From Bradyrhizobium iriomotense (GTDB lineage Bacteria > Pseudomonadota > Alphaproteobacteria > Rhizobiales > Xanthobacteraceae), in the NCBI RefSeq assembly GCF_018129405.1, contig NZ_JAFCLP010000002.1, forward strand, positions 496,001 through 560,000: a stretch of DNA of 64,000 nucleotides, in the 5' to 3' direction. The notes under the pieces are model-generated. The model was not told the origin of the DNA, ran no database searches, and saw nothing but the letters and a program-made list of their open reading frames with translations. The first letter of the stretch is position 1, and every line of letters starts with the position of its first letter. Positions 1 through 11,821 of this stretch are shown here, piece by piece. Made by a program: the position numbers and the translations under genes.

Positions 1-1
1 C

Positions 2-1774
2 TTTGGCTGCGGATCGGCCCACGCCGAGAAGCGCGTTGCGCTGGTGATCGGCAATTCTGCGTACAAGAGCGTGCCGAAGTTGACCAACCCGGTCAACGAC
101 GCCTCGCTGGTGGGCGGCATGTTTAGGAAGGCCGGATTCGACACCGTGGATGTCAAACTCGACCTTAGCGTCGTCGACATGCGCAAGGCGCTGCGCGAGT
201 TCGGCAGCAAGGCGCGCGAGGCGGACGTCGCCGTCATCTACTATGCCGGCCACGGCATCGAGCTGGACGGCAACAACTATCTCATCCCCACCGACGCAGC
301 GCTCGAAACCGACACTGACGTCTTCGACGAGGCTTTTCCGCTCGACCGGGTGTTGTTCGCCATCGAGCCCGCCAAGCAGCTCCGCCTCGTTATCCTGGAC
401 GCCTGCCGCGACAACCCGTTCGCCAAGACGATGAAGCGTACCGTCGCCGCGCGCGCCATCGGCCGCGGCCTCGCCAAGGTCGAGCCGACCAGTCCAAACA
501 CCATGATCGCCTTCGCGGCAAAGGCCGGCTCCACCGCCTCTGACGGAGACTCCAAGAACAGCCCGTTTGCCGCAGCGCTGGTCGAACGCCTCCCCACGCC
601 CGGGCTCGACCTGCGCAAGGCGTTCGGCTTCGTCCGCGACGACGTTCTCAAGAACACCGGCTACAAGCAGGAGCCCTATGTTTACGGCTCGCTCGGCGGC
701 GACGACGTCCCGCTGGTTGCGGCAAAGCCGATCGCGGCCGGCCCTCAGGCAAACCCCGACAGCGAGATCCGGCGCGACTACGAGCTGGCGCTTCAGCTCG
801 GTACGCGCGACGGATGGACAGCGTTCCTCAACCGCTTTCCGAGCGGCTTCTATGCCGATCTCGCCAAAGGCCAGTTGAACAAGATCGGCGCCGAAGAAAC
901 CCGCGCGGCGACCGCAGACAAAGCTCGGCAGGCGGAAGAGGAGAAGTCCCGGCTCGCCGCCGAGCGCGCCAACAAGGCCGAGCAGGACAAGGCGGCCGCC
1001 GCAGCCAGGGCGGCCGAGGACAAGCGTCTTGCCGCCGAGAAGGCCAAGCAGGTCGAGGAAGCCAAGGCGGCCGCAGCGGAGCAACGGCGGAAGGACGCCG
1101 AGGCCGCAGCGGCAAAGGCGCTCGCCGACAAGCTTGCCGCCGAGAAGGCGCTGGCCGAGAAGCTCGCGAGCGAGAAGGCCGCCGCCGATGCGGAGCAGAA
1201 AGTCGCGGCCGTGGCCCCCTCTTCAACCCCGCCGGCGATGTCGCCGCAGGAGATCACGAAGCTGGTGCAGTCGGAGCTGCGCCGTGTCGGCTGCCTGACA
1301 GCCTCGGCGGACGGCGATTGGAGCGCCCCGTCACAACGCTCGCTGACGCTGTTCAACAAGTATGCCGGCACGAAGTTCGACGCCAAGCTCGCGAGCTTCG
1401 AGGCGCTCGATGCGATCAAGGCCAAGCCGGGCCGCGTCTGCCCGCTGGTTTGCGACCGCGGCTTCAAGGCGGACGGCGACGCCTGCGTGAAGATCGCCTG
1501 CCGCGCCGGCTACCGCGTCAATGATGACAACGAATGCGAGAAGGTGCAGGACAAGAAGCCGGTCGCGACACGCGACCAGCCCAAAGCTCGGGACGAGGAG
1601 CGGAAACAAGTCGAGTCATCGCCTGCGAAACCGCAAGCAAAGTCGAGCGGGCAAATGTTTTGCGGCGCCGCAGGCTGCCGGCCTGTCCGGCCGGGCTGCA
1701 AGCTGGAGTCGGGCAGCCCCACTGCAGGTTACAAGGGGGGCAGCTGGGGAACGGCCATCGAGGTCTGCAACTGA
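2..1774 (+). CDS. Caspase-like (peptidase C14 family) protein, 5' end outside window
   Basis: The reading frame is open from the window edge, and the residues before the first GTG (44) look like the end of a signal peptide (SAHAEKR), so the true start lies upstream. Counting from the GTG, the caspase fold shows the catalytic His in YYAGHG (about residue 70) and the catalytic Cys in LDACRDNP (about residue 121). A long Ala/Lys/Glu-rich segment, probably a coiled coil, follows at about 290-390. The C-terminal third has a short peptidoglycan-binding-like stretch and a Cys-rich tail. Bacterial proteins with an exported caspase domain plus such a tail are common in rhizobia; their substrates are mostly unknown. 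Family assignment is firm, function is not. Confidence 0.85.
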   Translation, partial: FGCGSAHAEKRVALVIGNSAYKSVPKLTNPVNDASLVGGMFRKAGFDTVDVKLDLSVVDMRKALREFGSKAREADVAVIYYAGHGIELDGNNYLIPTDAALETDTDVFDEAFPLDRVLFAIEPAKQLRLVILDACRDNPFAKTMKRTVAARAIGRGLAKVEPTSPNTMIAFAAKAGSTASDGDSKNSPFAAALVERLPTPGLDLRKAFGFVRDDVLKNTGYKQEPYVYGSLGGDDVPLVAAKPIAAGPQANPDSEIRRDYELALQLGTRDGWTAFLNRFPSGFYADLAKGQLNKIGAEETRAATADKARQAEEEKSRLAAERANKAEQDKAAAAARAAEDKRLAAEKAKQVEEAKAAAAEQRRKDAEAAAAKALADKLAAEKALAEKLASEKAAADAEQKVAAVAPSSTPPAMSPQEITKLVQSELRRVGCLTASADGDWSAPSQRSLTLFNKYAGTKFDAKLASFEALDAIKAKPGRVCPLVCDRGFKADGDACVKIACRAGYRVNDDNECEKVQDKKPVATRDQPKARDEERKQVESSPAKPQAKSSGQMFCGAAGCRPVRPGCKLESGSPTAGYKGGSWGTAIEVCN

Positions 1775-1777
1775 CTG

Positions 1778-1868
1778 CGGCAAGGGAAGCCGTTCGGACT
1801 ACGGATTCGAAGCGCGACCCTCTCGATGTCAACGAGATGCTCGAACCAGCTGAGCTAACCCCTTGCCG
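1778..1868 (-). pseudogene. Degenerate tRNA-Val(GAC)-like sequence
   Basis: Read on the minus strand, this has a normal D-arm (GTTAGCTCAGCTGG), an anticodon stem-loop TCTCG-TTGACAT-CGAGA with anticodon GAC, and a T-loop TTCGAAT. The T-stem is mispaired and about 14 extra bases separate it from the 3' acceptor strand. The ends pair over eight bases (CGGCAAGG/CCTTGCCG). D-arm and anticodon arm closely match the intact tRNA-Val at 2596, which lies on the opposite strand. It begins 4 bp after the caspase-like stop codon. A non-functional tRNA remnant is the best reading. Confidence 0.6.
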
Positions 1869-2010
1869 TAGACATCACCGGAGCCTGCGCAGCGCGTCTA
1901 CCTGTGCACACTACGGCCGCATTGGTTTCACCGAACGGCCACATCGGAATCAGATGCCAACCAGATTTCCTCGATAGGTTCGCCGTTCCTCAAACCGGAA
2001 AGGCATGACC

Positions 2011-2367
2011 ATGCGCAGCTTCACGGCATCCGTCATCGTTGCAGCTCTCTCCCTCGGAACACCGGCCCTCGTGCAGGCACAGGGCGCATCGTCGCAACCC
2101 GGCGCGGAGTCCCCGTCCGCTCAGTCCAGCACGGTAATCCGGAGCATACAGGTTGTGGACGTCAAGGAATTGCAGCCGGCCGTGCGCGCGAAGGTCGATG
2201 AACTCGTGGCGCACACAAGCGACCAAGACATCCAGTCGCTCCGGCAGTCCATCGACGCCACACCGCAGGCCGCCTCCGTGCTCAAGGCCAAGGGCTTGAG
2301 CTCGTCACAAGTCGTCGCGATCAACATCACCGACGGCGTCCTGACGATGTTCACCAAGACGGCCTGA
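2011..2367 (+). CDS. Small secreted protein of unknown function
   Basis: Encodes 118 residues beginning with a clear signal peptide (MRSFTASVIVAALSLG, cleavage near QAQ). I chose the ATG at 2011 because GGAAAGG lies 7 nt before it; the ATG at 2005 is only 1 nt from that Shine-Dalgarno. The mature protein is polar, with no recognisable domain, cysteines or membrane segment. A hairpin follows the stop codon. It stands alone between the tRNA remnant and tRNA-Val. Probably a periplasmic protein restricted to this lineage. Confidence 0.65.
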   Translation: MRSFTASVIVAALSLGTPALVQAQGASSQPGAESPSAQSSTVIRSIQVVDVKELQPAVRAKVDELVAHTSDQDIQSLRQSIDATPQAASVLKAKGLSSSQVVAINITDGVLTMFTKTA

Positions 2368-2398
2368 CGTGGAACTCCAGGCCGAGGCACTGCACAGC

Positions 2399-2420
2399 GG
2401 CGGCAAGCACGATTGCCGCC
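2399..2420 (+). terminator. Hairpin after the secreted-protein gene
   Basis: GGCGGCAA and TTGCCGCC pair perfectly (8 bp) around a 6-nt loop, about 30 nt after the stop at 2367. There is no T-run, so a role as terminator or mRNA 3' end is inferred. Confidence 0.4.
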
Positions 2421-2595
2421 TCCTCGGTCAAACGACGCGAAATGCGCTTACGAAAGTGAATTCCCCCGCAGCGGGCTCGTCGCGGGGCTGCTCGTGTTCG
2501 GTCTGAAAACCCTGACCGAGCCGCAAATTGGGGCCAGCTCGCGGCGCGCTCGCCCCTTGCTCCTCCCCCCGCCGGGGCGCTAAAGAGGCGCACTT

Positions 2596-2672
2596 GGGCG
2601 GTTAGCTCAGCTGGTTAGAGCATCTCGTTTACACCGAGAGGGTCCGCGGTTCGAATCCGTGACCGCCCACCA
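2596..2672 (+). tRNA. tRNA-Val (anticodon UAC)
   Basis: A complete 77-nt cloverleaf: acceptor stem GGGCGGT/ACCGCCC, D-arm with GCTGG, anticodon stem TCTCG/CGAGA enclosing TTTACAC (anticodon TAC at 2630-2632), T-loop TTCGAAT, discriminator A and an encoded CCA end. Confidence 0.97.
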
Positions 2673-2747
2673 GCCTTCGCCCGCTTCGCGGGCTACGGCT
2701 TGGCAAGCCAGCCAAAACGCGTACTGACGCGAAGCGGGCGAAGGCTG
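2671..2747. repeat. Long inverted repeat directly after tRNA-Val
   Basis: A perfect 19-bp inverted repeat (CAGCCTTCGCCCGCTTCGC at 2671-2689, complement at 2729-2747) with a 39-nt spacer. The left arm shares the last two bases of the tRNA CCA end. It could form a transcript-ending hairpin, or be a mobile palindromic repeat. Confidence 0.7.
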
Positions 2748-2805
2748 CCACGCCGAAGCCGAGCAGGCGAAGGCGGGCTTCTCATCCCCAAAGCTAGCTC
2801 AATCC

Positions 2806-3201
2806 TCAATCCCCCGGCAGCAGCGGCACGGCGTCGATCCACACGGCCGCCGACTGGCACCAGATCTGCCTGGAGGGCCGCAAGCCGTCGCGCTGGCGGA
2901 TGCTGCCCCAGCGGATGCCCCAATCATCGGCCTGGTCGCCCTCGCCGCTGGTGAACAGCGGGGAACCGCAGTCGCCACAGAAATGCTGGAAGCGCATCCG
3001 GCCGTTGTCGCCACGCTTGCCGTAGACCTTGGGCGTGCCGGCAGTCAGCTTGACGTCGGCCTTGGTGCAGATCGCGGTCACCCGGAACGGCGATCCCGTC
3101 AGGGTCTGGCAGTCGGTGCAGTGGCACACCGAGACTGCCTCCGGGTCGATCTCCGCCTCGAAGGTGATCTTCCCGCAATGGCACTGCCCATCGATCTGCA
3201 T
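2806..3201 (-). CDS. GFA (glutathione-dependent formaldehyde-activating/CENP-V) family protein
   Basis: 131 residues with the GFA zinc-binding pattern: CHCG at 8-11, CHCTDCQ near 26-32, and a further CGDCG near 75-79. These cysteines bind zinc in characterised GFA proteins. The family was named for S-hydroxymethylglutathione formation, but most members have no proven substrate. I start at the ATG at 3201 because GAGG lies six bases upstream; the in-frame TTG at 3213 would run through that site and into the lon terminator. It is a single-gene unit downstream of lon. Confidence 0.85.
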   Translation of the reverse strand: MQIDGQCHCGKITFEAEIDPEAVSVCHCTDCQTLTGSPFRVTAICTKADVKLTAGTPKVYGKRGDNGRMRFQHFCGDCGSPLFTSGEGDQADDWGIRWGSIRQRDGLRPSRQIWCQSAAVWIDAVPLLPGD

Positions 3202-3215
3202 GACCAGCCTCAAAC

Positions 3216-3242
3216 AAAAACGGCGCCCGAAGGCGCCGTTTT
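3216..3242 (-). terminator. Rho-independent terminator of lon
   Basis: On the minus strand a GC-rich stem CGGCGCC/GGCGCCG with a TTCG loop is extended by A/T pairs and followed by TTTTTGTTTG. It lies about 20 nt after the lon stop and ends just before the GFA ribosome-binding site, separating the two genes. Confidence 0.9.
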
Positions 3243-3260
3243 ATCATCTTTCGCTTGAGA

Positions 3261-5684
<2,424 letters not shown>

Positions 5685-5854
5685 GGCCTTTTCCTTTTGC
5701 TTTGCCCCCTTGCACGCAGCCCGCCATGCTCATGCGCAACCGCCACAAGGTGCCGAGGTGATCCACAAAACCGGTCTACCATTTCCAGGTTGGACCGGGC
5801 TTGCCGGATCGGAACTGAGGCGAATCTTGAAGAGAATTCTCGCTCGCCGTCGAC

Positions 5855-5886
5855 ATTAGGTGGCTATCGACCCGGGGGGTGTCAAG
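5855..5886 (-). promoter_or_regulatory. Candidate lon promoter
   Basis: On the minus strand CTTGACA (5886-5880) is followed 19 nt later by CCTAAT (5860-5855), about 170 nt before the lon start. TTGACA is a perfect -35, but the -10 is weak and the spacing long. A CTTG start would also suit a heat-shock promoter, without a good -10 match. Low-confidence call by eye. Confidence 0.3.
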
Positions 5887-5944
5887 TCATTGAAAAACGC
5901 GCGCCATCAGGCGCTTACGCACGCGGATAAGCGAACGCAACACC

Positions 5945-5970
5945 GGCTGCGGAGATACACTTCCGCAGCC
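5945..5970 (-). terminator. Hairpin after clpX
   Basis: GGCTGCGG/CCGCAGCC pair perfectly (8 bp, 10-nt loop) about 40 nt past the clpX stop. No T-run follows on the minus strand, so it may be a weak terminator or an RNA-processing site between clpX and lon. Confidence 0.45.
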
Positions 5971-6010
5971 CAACTCGATGAGACGATTGGAGCGTTCCAG
6001 CGTCGTGAGA

Positions 6011-7282
<1,272 letters not shown>

Positions 7283-7697
7283 TCATGTCTCCGTCCGCGG
7301 TTCGATCCCGTTCCGCTCGATCGCTCCATTCCGACACGATGGTCGGGATGAAGTTCAAATAGAGCAAATTCCGTACCAAAAAAGACCTACGCGTTACTAC
7401 ATCCCGTGCGAATCACGGTCACTCGATTCTCCCGCGATCATAGCCGATCAATCGTAGCCAACCATGCTGTCACCCGACTATCAAGAATTCGCTAATCGGG
7501 GGTCGCCGGCTACCCGTGACAATACCGTGATTTCCGGTCTTGGCACGGGAGAAGTGACCGAAATCACCCCGGCGTTGCTGGATTACCACGAAAGAACCAG
7601 CACGAAAGCGGAACTTTCTGCCTGTCGCAGGGCGGAAAACGACTGTTTTGCAATGCGCCCACACGCACCTAGCGTGAACGCCGCCCTGATGGGACCC
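7283..7697. other. Intergenic region clpX-clpP, no gene recognised
   Basis: About 415 bp with no convincing coding sequence. The one open frame (7464-7781, plus) has no ribosome-binding site, no signal or domain, and runs into the clpP 3' end. The clpX promoter must be here, but I could not identify a good -35/-10 pair. Confidence 0.5.
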
Positions 7698-7718
7698 CGG
7701 CGATCCCGGGGATCGCCG
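7698..7718 (-). terminator. Hairpin after clpP
   Basis: CGGCGATCC and GGATCGCCG form a perfect 9-bp stem with a 3-nt loop, 17 nt after the clpP stop. No T-run follows, so efficiency is uncertain. Confidence 0.55.
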
Positions 7719-7734
7719 TTACGGTCCAGTAGTG

Positions 7735-8370
7735 CTACGGGGCCTTCGCCGCCGCCGGTTCCTCGGCGCGCTTGTCGATGACCTTGTCGACCAGCCCGAA
7801 CTCCTTGGCGTCGCTGGCGGTCAGGAACTTGTCGCGTTCCAACGCATCCTCGATCGACTTGTAGGTCTGGCCGGTGTGCTTCACGTAGATCTCGTTGAGC
7901 CGCTTTTTCAGGTTCAGGATTTCCTGGGCGTGCAGCATGATGTCGGTGGCCTGGCCCTGGAAGCCGCCAGAGGGCTGGTGCACCATGATGCGCGCGTTCG
8001 GCAGCGAGAAGCGCATGTCCTTCTCGCCGGCGGCGAGCAGCAGCGAGCCCATCGAGGCGGCCTGGCCGGTGCAGAGCGTGGAGACCGGCGGGCGGATGAA
8101 CTGCATGGTGTCGTAGATCGCAAGGCCCGACGTCACCACGCCGCCCGGCGAGTTGATGTACATCGAGATTTCCTTCTTCGGATTTTCCGCCTCGAGGAAC
8201 AGGAGCTGCGCGACGATCAGCGTCGACATGCCGTCCTCGACCGGACCGGTCACGAAGATGATGCGCTCCTTCAGCAGGCGCGAGAAAATGTCGTAGGCGC
8301 GCTCGCCACGGTTGGTTTGCTCGACCACCATGGGCACGAGGTTCATGTAGGTTTCAACCGGATCGCGCAT
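7735..8370 (-). CDS. clpP: ATP-dependent Clp protease proteolytic subunit ClpP
   Basis: 211 residues with the serine-protease triad of ClpP: Ser106 in TGQAASMGS, His131 in MVHQPSGG and Asp180 in the ERDKFLTA segment. The YINSPGG oxyanion-loop motif is present at 71-77. Fourteen subunits form the barrel that degrades proteins delivered by ClpX or ClpA. It is preceded by tig and followed by clpX in the same direction, the common bacterial order. The start [10 protein letters not shown] is typical of rhizobial ClpP1. Confidence 0.98.
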   Translation of the reverse strand: MRDPVETYMNLVPMVVEQTNRGERAYDIFSRLLKERIIFVTGPVEDGMSTLIVAQLLFLEAENPKKEISMYINSPGGVVTSGLAIYDTMQFIRPPVSTLCTGQAASMGSLLLAAGEKDMRFSLPNARIMVHQPSGGFQGQATDIMLHAQEILNLKKRLNEIYVKHTGQTYKSIEDALERDKFLTASDAKEFGLVDKVIDKRAEEPAAAKAP

Positions 8371-8487
8371 GAGTCACCTAGGGTTTTAGGAAGCGAACAT
8401 CGCCAATCTTGGCTGCCAGTTTGGGCTGGATGTGCCGGAAGGCTGATGGACGTCCCGTGATGCAGGACTTGTAGGATGTAGCGACAG

Positions 8488-8513
8488 ATATAGCCCAATT
8501 CGCGCCTGACAAG
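8488..8513 (-). promoter_or_regulatory. Candidate heat-shock (RpoH-type) promoter of clpP
   Basis: On the minus strand CTTG (8513-8510) is followed after 16 nt by CTATAT (8493-8488), close to the alphaproteobacterial RpoH pattern (CTTG, 16-18 nt, CYTATNT). It lies about 118 nt upstream of the clpP start. The same bases do not fit a housekeeping promoter with normal spacing. clpP is a heat-shock gene in many bacteria. Confidence 0.42.
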
Positions 8514-8632
8514 TGCGGAGCGCATTAAGGCTTAATCCGTGGGGCAGTTGAAGCTGATTCGCACAAAGAGGCCGAGCCGACCATCTGGCTAGCTGGGCCC
8601 TTCGCTGATCATCCTTAATAGAAGACTGTCCC

Positions 8633-8734
8633 GGAGCCCCGTTCCGATGGAATCGGAAAGGGGATCTGGCTTCTATTTTTGACGCGTTTTCTTCACGCGA
8701 ACCGGTATCCACTTCGCTCGAAAACGCTCTAGAG
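8633..8734. repeat. Palindromic intergenic repeat, family A (copy 1)
   Basis: About 100 bp with the modules GGAGCCCCGTTCCGAT, TTTTTGACGCGTTTTCTT, CACGCGAA and CACTTCGCTCGAAAACGCTC. The same modules occur in reverse orientation at 63123-63226. It ends 3 bp from the tig stop codon and may form the 3' end of the tig mRNA. Confidence 0.8.
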
Positions 8735-8737
8735 CCT

Positions 8738-10099
8738 TCAGGCTGCGGTCTTTTCCGCCTCGTCGTCCTTGTAGAGATCCTCGCGCGAAACCTTCTTCTC
8801 GGTCACGTTGGCGAGCTCGAGGATGAAGTCGACGACCTTGTCCTCATAGATCGGTGCACGAAGCTGGGCCAGCGCCTGGGCGTTGCTGCGGTAATAGTCC
8901 CAGACCTCCTTCTCGCGGCCGGGCATCTGCCGGGCGCGCTCGATCACGGCGCGGCCGACCTCGTCATCGGTCACGGTGATCTTGTTCTTCTCGCCGATCT
9001 CGGAGAGCACGAGGCCGAGCCGCACGCGGCGGTCCGCGATCTTGCGGTACTCTTCCCTCGCCTTGTCCTCAGTGGTGTCCTCGTCGGCAAAGGTCTTGCC
9101 GGCGGAGTCCATCTCGGCCTTGACCGAGTTCCACATCAGATTGAACTCCTCGTCGACCAGCGAGGGCGGCGCCTCGAAGCGATGCGCTTCGTCGAGGCGG
9201 TCGAGCAGCGCGCGCTTGACGCGCTGGCGCGTCGCGGTGGCGAACTCGGCAACCAGACGCTCGCGCGCGGCATCCTTCAGCTTGTCCAGCGATTCCAGGC
9301 CGAGCGTCTTGGCGAACTCGTCGTCGATCGCAACGTCCTGCGGCGCTTCGATCGTCGTCGCGGTGGTCTCGAACTCGGCGGGCTGGCCGGCGAGCTTCTC
9401 GCTCATGTAGTTCTTGGGGAACGTCACCTTCAGCGTGCGCGTCTCGTTGGCGCCGATGCCGATGAGCTGCTCCTCGAAGCCCGGGATGAAGGTGTTGGAG
9501 CCGATCACGACCTGGATGCCCTCGCCGGCACCGCCCTCGAAGGCTTCGCCGTTGATGGTGCCCTTGAAGTTGATGGTGACGCGGTCGCCGGAGGCGGCCT
9601 TGTCGCCCTCGCCCTTCGCGGCATAACCACGGTTGCTGTCTGCGATGCGCTTGATCGCCTCGTCGACGTCGGAATCGGTCACTTCAGCAACGGGCTTCTC
9701 GACCTGGAAGGTCTTGAAGTCGGCGAGCGCAATCGACGGCACCACCTCGATCGCGACCGTGTAGGTCAGATCGGTCTTGCCGTTCAGCAGCTCCTCGACC
9801 TCGGCCTGCTCGGTCGGCATCGTGATCTTCGGCTCGGTCGCAAGACGGAAGCCGCGCTCGGAGAACAGCTGCGTGTTGGTGTCGCGGATGGTCTGGTCGA
9901 TGGTCTCGGCCATCACCGAGCGGCCATAGACCTTCTTCAGGTGCGTCACCGGCACCTTGCCGGGACGGAAGCCGTTGATGCGGACCTTGTCCTTGAGATC
10001 GACGAGCTTGGCGCCGGCCTTGGCGTCGAGATCAGACGCGGGAACGCTGATCTTGAACTCGTGCTTCAAACCTTCCGAGAGGGTCTCTGTGACCTGCAT
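8738..10099 (-). CDS. tig: Trigger factor (ribosome-associated chaperone and prolyl isomerase)
   Basis: 453 residues. The ATG at 10099 ([15 protein letters not shown]) is the standard trigger-factor start; the frame stays open further upstream but without family similarity. The order is an N-terminal ribosome-binding domain with the signature GFRPGKVP, a central FKBP-type prolyl isomerase domain (about 160-250, including [10 protein letters not shown] and FIPGFEEQL), and a helical C-terminal chaperone domain. It binds nascent chains at the ribosomal exit tunnel. It is first in the tig-clpP-clpX-lon series; the 367-bp gap and the repeat after it suggest it is transcribed separately. Confidence 0.97.
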   Translation of the reverse strand: MQVTETLSEGLKHEFKISVPASDLDAKAGAKLVDLKDKVRINGFRPGKVPVTHLKKVYGRSVMAETIDQTIRDTNTQLFSERGFRLATEPKITMPTEQAEVEELLNGKTDLTYTVAIEVVPSIALADFKTFQVEKPVAEVTDSDVDEAIKRIADSNRGYAAKGEGDKAASGDRVTINFKGTINGEAFEGGAGEGIQVVIGSNTFIPGFEEQLIGIGANETRTLKVTFPKNYMSEKLAGQPAEFETTATTIEAPQDVAIDDEFAKTLGLESLDKLKDAARERLVAEFATATRQRVKRALLDRLDEAHRFEAPPSLVDEEFNLMWNSVKAEMDSAGKTFADEDTTEDKAREEYRKIADRRVRLGLVLSEIGEKNKITVTDDEVGRAVIERARQMPGREKEVWDYYRSNAQALAQLRAPIYEDKVVDFILELANVTEKKVSREDLYKDDEAEKTAA

Positions 10100-10271
10100 G
10101 GCGTCCAATCTTCTTTTCGTTCGGCCCCGGCGCGCATGCGTCGGGACGCTGTCATTAATCGATCCGGCGCGAGGCAAACGCCTCACCGCCGGTGGTTCAT
10201 CGGACCGGCTTCAGGCGGACAACATCCGCGAGGAGCAGACCCTCGTAATCCGTGCAAACGCTGAAAGCGCT

Positions 10272-10356
10272 TGGTGCGGGCGGAGGGACTCGAACCCCCA
10301 CAACTTTCGTCACTGGAACCTAAATCCAGCGCGTCTACCAGTTCCGCCACGCCCGC
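10272..10356 (-). tRNA. tRNA-Leu (anticodon UAG)
   Basis: An 85-nt class II tRNA on the minus strand: acceptor GCGGGCG/CGCCCGC, D-arm with AACTGGTAGACGC, anticodon stem CTGGA/TCCAG with loop TTTAGGT (TAG at 10322-10320), long variable arm, T-arm GGGGGTTCGAGTCCCTC, discriminator A and encoded CCA. Confidence 0.97.
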
Positions 10357-10510
10357 GTGAATTTGCATCAAGACCGGCCGCGATGCCGCGGGCGGCCGGG
10401 CTTATAACATGTGCTTGACTGTTCGCAGCAAAAAAATGGCCTGCTGCAGACAGGCTTAAAGTAGGCACGACGGCTGGACTTATCCAGCGCAGCGTGGTCC
10501 GGATCGCGCC

Positions 10511-11815
10511 ATGACAACGCGGATATTTGCCCCCGATCGACGCGAGGTTTTGGCAGGCCTCGGCGCCTCGGCAGCCGGGCTGATCGCCGGCGGCGCCGGC
10601 CCATCCGTGACGGCCCAGCTCGCGCTTCAGGCAAGGCCCGCAACGCTGGCTCTGAGGCCAGATCAGCCGGCTACACCAATCTGGGAGCTGGCCGCCGTAA
10701 GCCATCTCAGGGACGTCCGTCTCAAGCGTTTCGACCGCTGCGAGGTGGTCTTCCGCAACGACCTGCCTGTGTCACTTGCACCAGTCTGGTACGGCCTTAA
10801 TGCCGCGACCGCGGCCGATCCGCTCCGGGGTCGCGCGCCGGTAGCGCCGGGCACGACCGAAACATCAATTATTTCAATACCTAACGCAGGAACCCTGCTG
10901 GCCGACTTCCGTCTCTTCGAGGACGGCCTGAAGCAGCCCGCGCGCCCGCTGCCGATCATTGCGGTCGAGACCAGCCCCGTCGCTGTCGATCGCGACGAGA
11001 TCTTGCTGATCGAGGAATGGCGGCTGCGGCCGGATGGCACCGCGGTCCCGCCGGGCCAGGACCCCAAGGACACGGCGCCGCTCTACACGATCAACGGGCA
11101 GACTTCATTCGAACTCTCAGCCGCAACCAATGAGCGGCTGCGACTGCGCTTCATCAACGGCTCGCAACGCACTGTTCTGGCGATCAAATTGGAAGGCCAC
11201 GACGTCCGCGTGATGGCCCTGGACGGACAGCCCGCCGAGCCATTCCCGGCCCGCAACGGCGCCCTCGTCCTGGCCCCTGGCGGACGGGCCGACGCCTTCG
11301 TGGATGCGGCCGCATCGGCCACATTCCTGCTGCATGACGGCAAGGAGGCACGCCAGGTGGGCAGCCTCAAAATATCAGGCCAACTGGAGCGGCGCGCGCC
11401 GCTGTTGCCGCCGCAGCCACTGCCGTCGAACGATCTTCCCGAGAGGCTCGATCTGAAAGGCGCCCTGCGGTTCGATGTCGCGCTCGGCGCAGCCGAGTCC
11501 GGTTGGGCACGGCCCGCAAATTTCTCTACAGCCTCCGCCCCCGCCTTCCGCGCCAAGGCCGGCCGCACCGTCGTGCTGGCCCTCAAGAACCCCGCCCCGA
11601 TCACCACCGTGTTCCACCTGCACGGCGCCCCGTTCCGTTTGCTCGACAAGCTCGACGACGGCTGGAAGCCCTACTGGCTCGACACGCTCGCGATCGAGCC
11701 CGGCCAGACCCAGCGCATCGCGTTCGCCGCGACCTCACCGGGACGATGGCTGCTCGAATCCGTCGTGACCGACTGGGCGGCGCCGCGCCTGGTGCGCTGG
11801 TATGGGGTGGAGTGA
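10511..11815 (+). CDS. Tat-exported multicopper-oxidase-fold protein lacking copper ligands
   Basis: 434 residues with an N-terminal twin-arginine signal (DRREVLAGLGASAAG). The body aligns with three-domain cupredoxin multicopper oxidases. At the C-terminus the motif HLHG (369-372) remains, but the preceding type-1 His is replaced (TTVFHLHG instead of HPFHLHG). The final HCH-x3-H cluster is absent (SPGRWLLESVVTDW). In the N-terminal domain the HWHG and HSH pairs also appear lost (VWYGLN, LLADFRL). FtsP/SufI of E. coli is a known Tat-exported member of this fold without copper that stabilises the divisome. A structural role is therefore more likely than oxidase activity. Confidence 0.8.
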   Translation: MTTRIFAPDRREVLAGLGASAAGLIAGGAGPSVTAQLALQARPATLALRPDQPATPIWELAAVSHLRDVRLKRFDRCEVVFRNDLPVSLAPVWYGLNAATAADPLRGRAPVAPGTTETSIISIPNAGTLLADFRLFEDGLKQPARPLPIIAVETSPVAVDRDEILLIEEWRLRPDGTAVPPGQDPKDTAPLYTINGQTSFELSAATNERLRLRFINGSQRTVLAIKLEGHDVRVMALDGQPAEPFPARNGALVLAPGGRADAFVDAAASATFLLHDGKEARQVGSLKISGQLERRAPLLPPQPLPSNDLPERLDLKGALRFDVALGAAESGWARPANFSTASAPAFRAKAGRTVVLALKNPAPITTVFHLHGAPFRLLDKLDDGWKPYWLDTLAIEPGQTQRIAFAATSPGRWLLESVVTDWAAPRLVRWYGVE

Positions 11816-11821
11816 GTCCTA

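Noticed and set aside
1778-2672. tRNA attachment-site duplication bordering an inserted element
   Set aside because: The two tRNA-Val-like sequences are inverted relative to each other, only about 0.7 kb apart, and no integrase or cargo lies between them.
7464-7781. Possible 105-residue protein between clpX and clpP
   Set aside because: No Shine-Dalgarno, no recognisable domain or signal, and it runs into the clpP 3' end on the other strand through a terminator-like hairpin.
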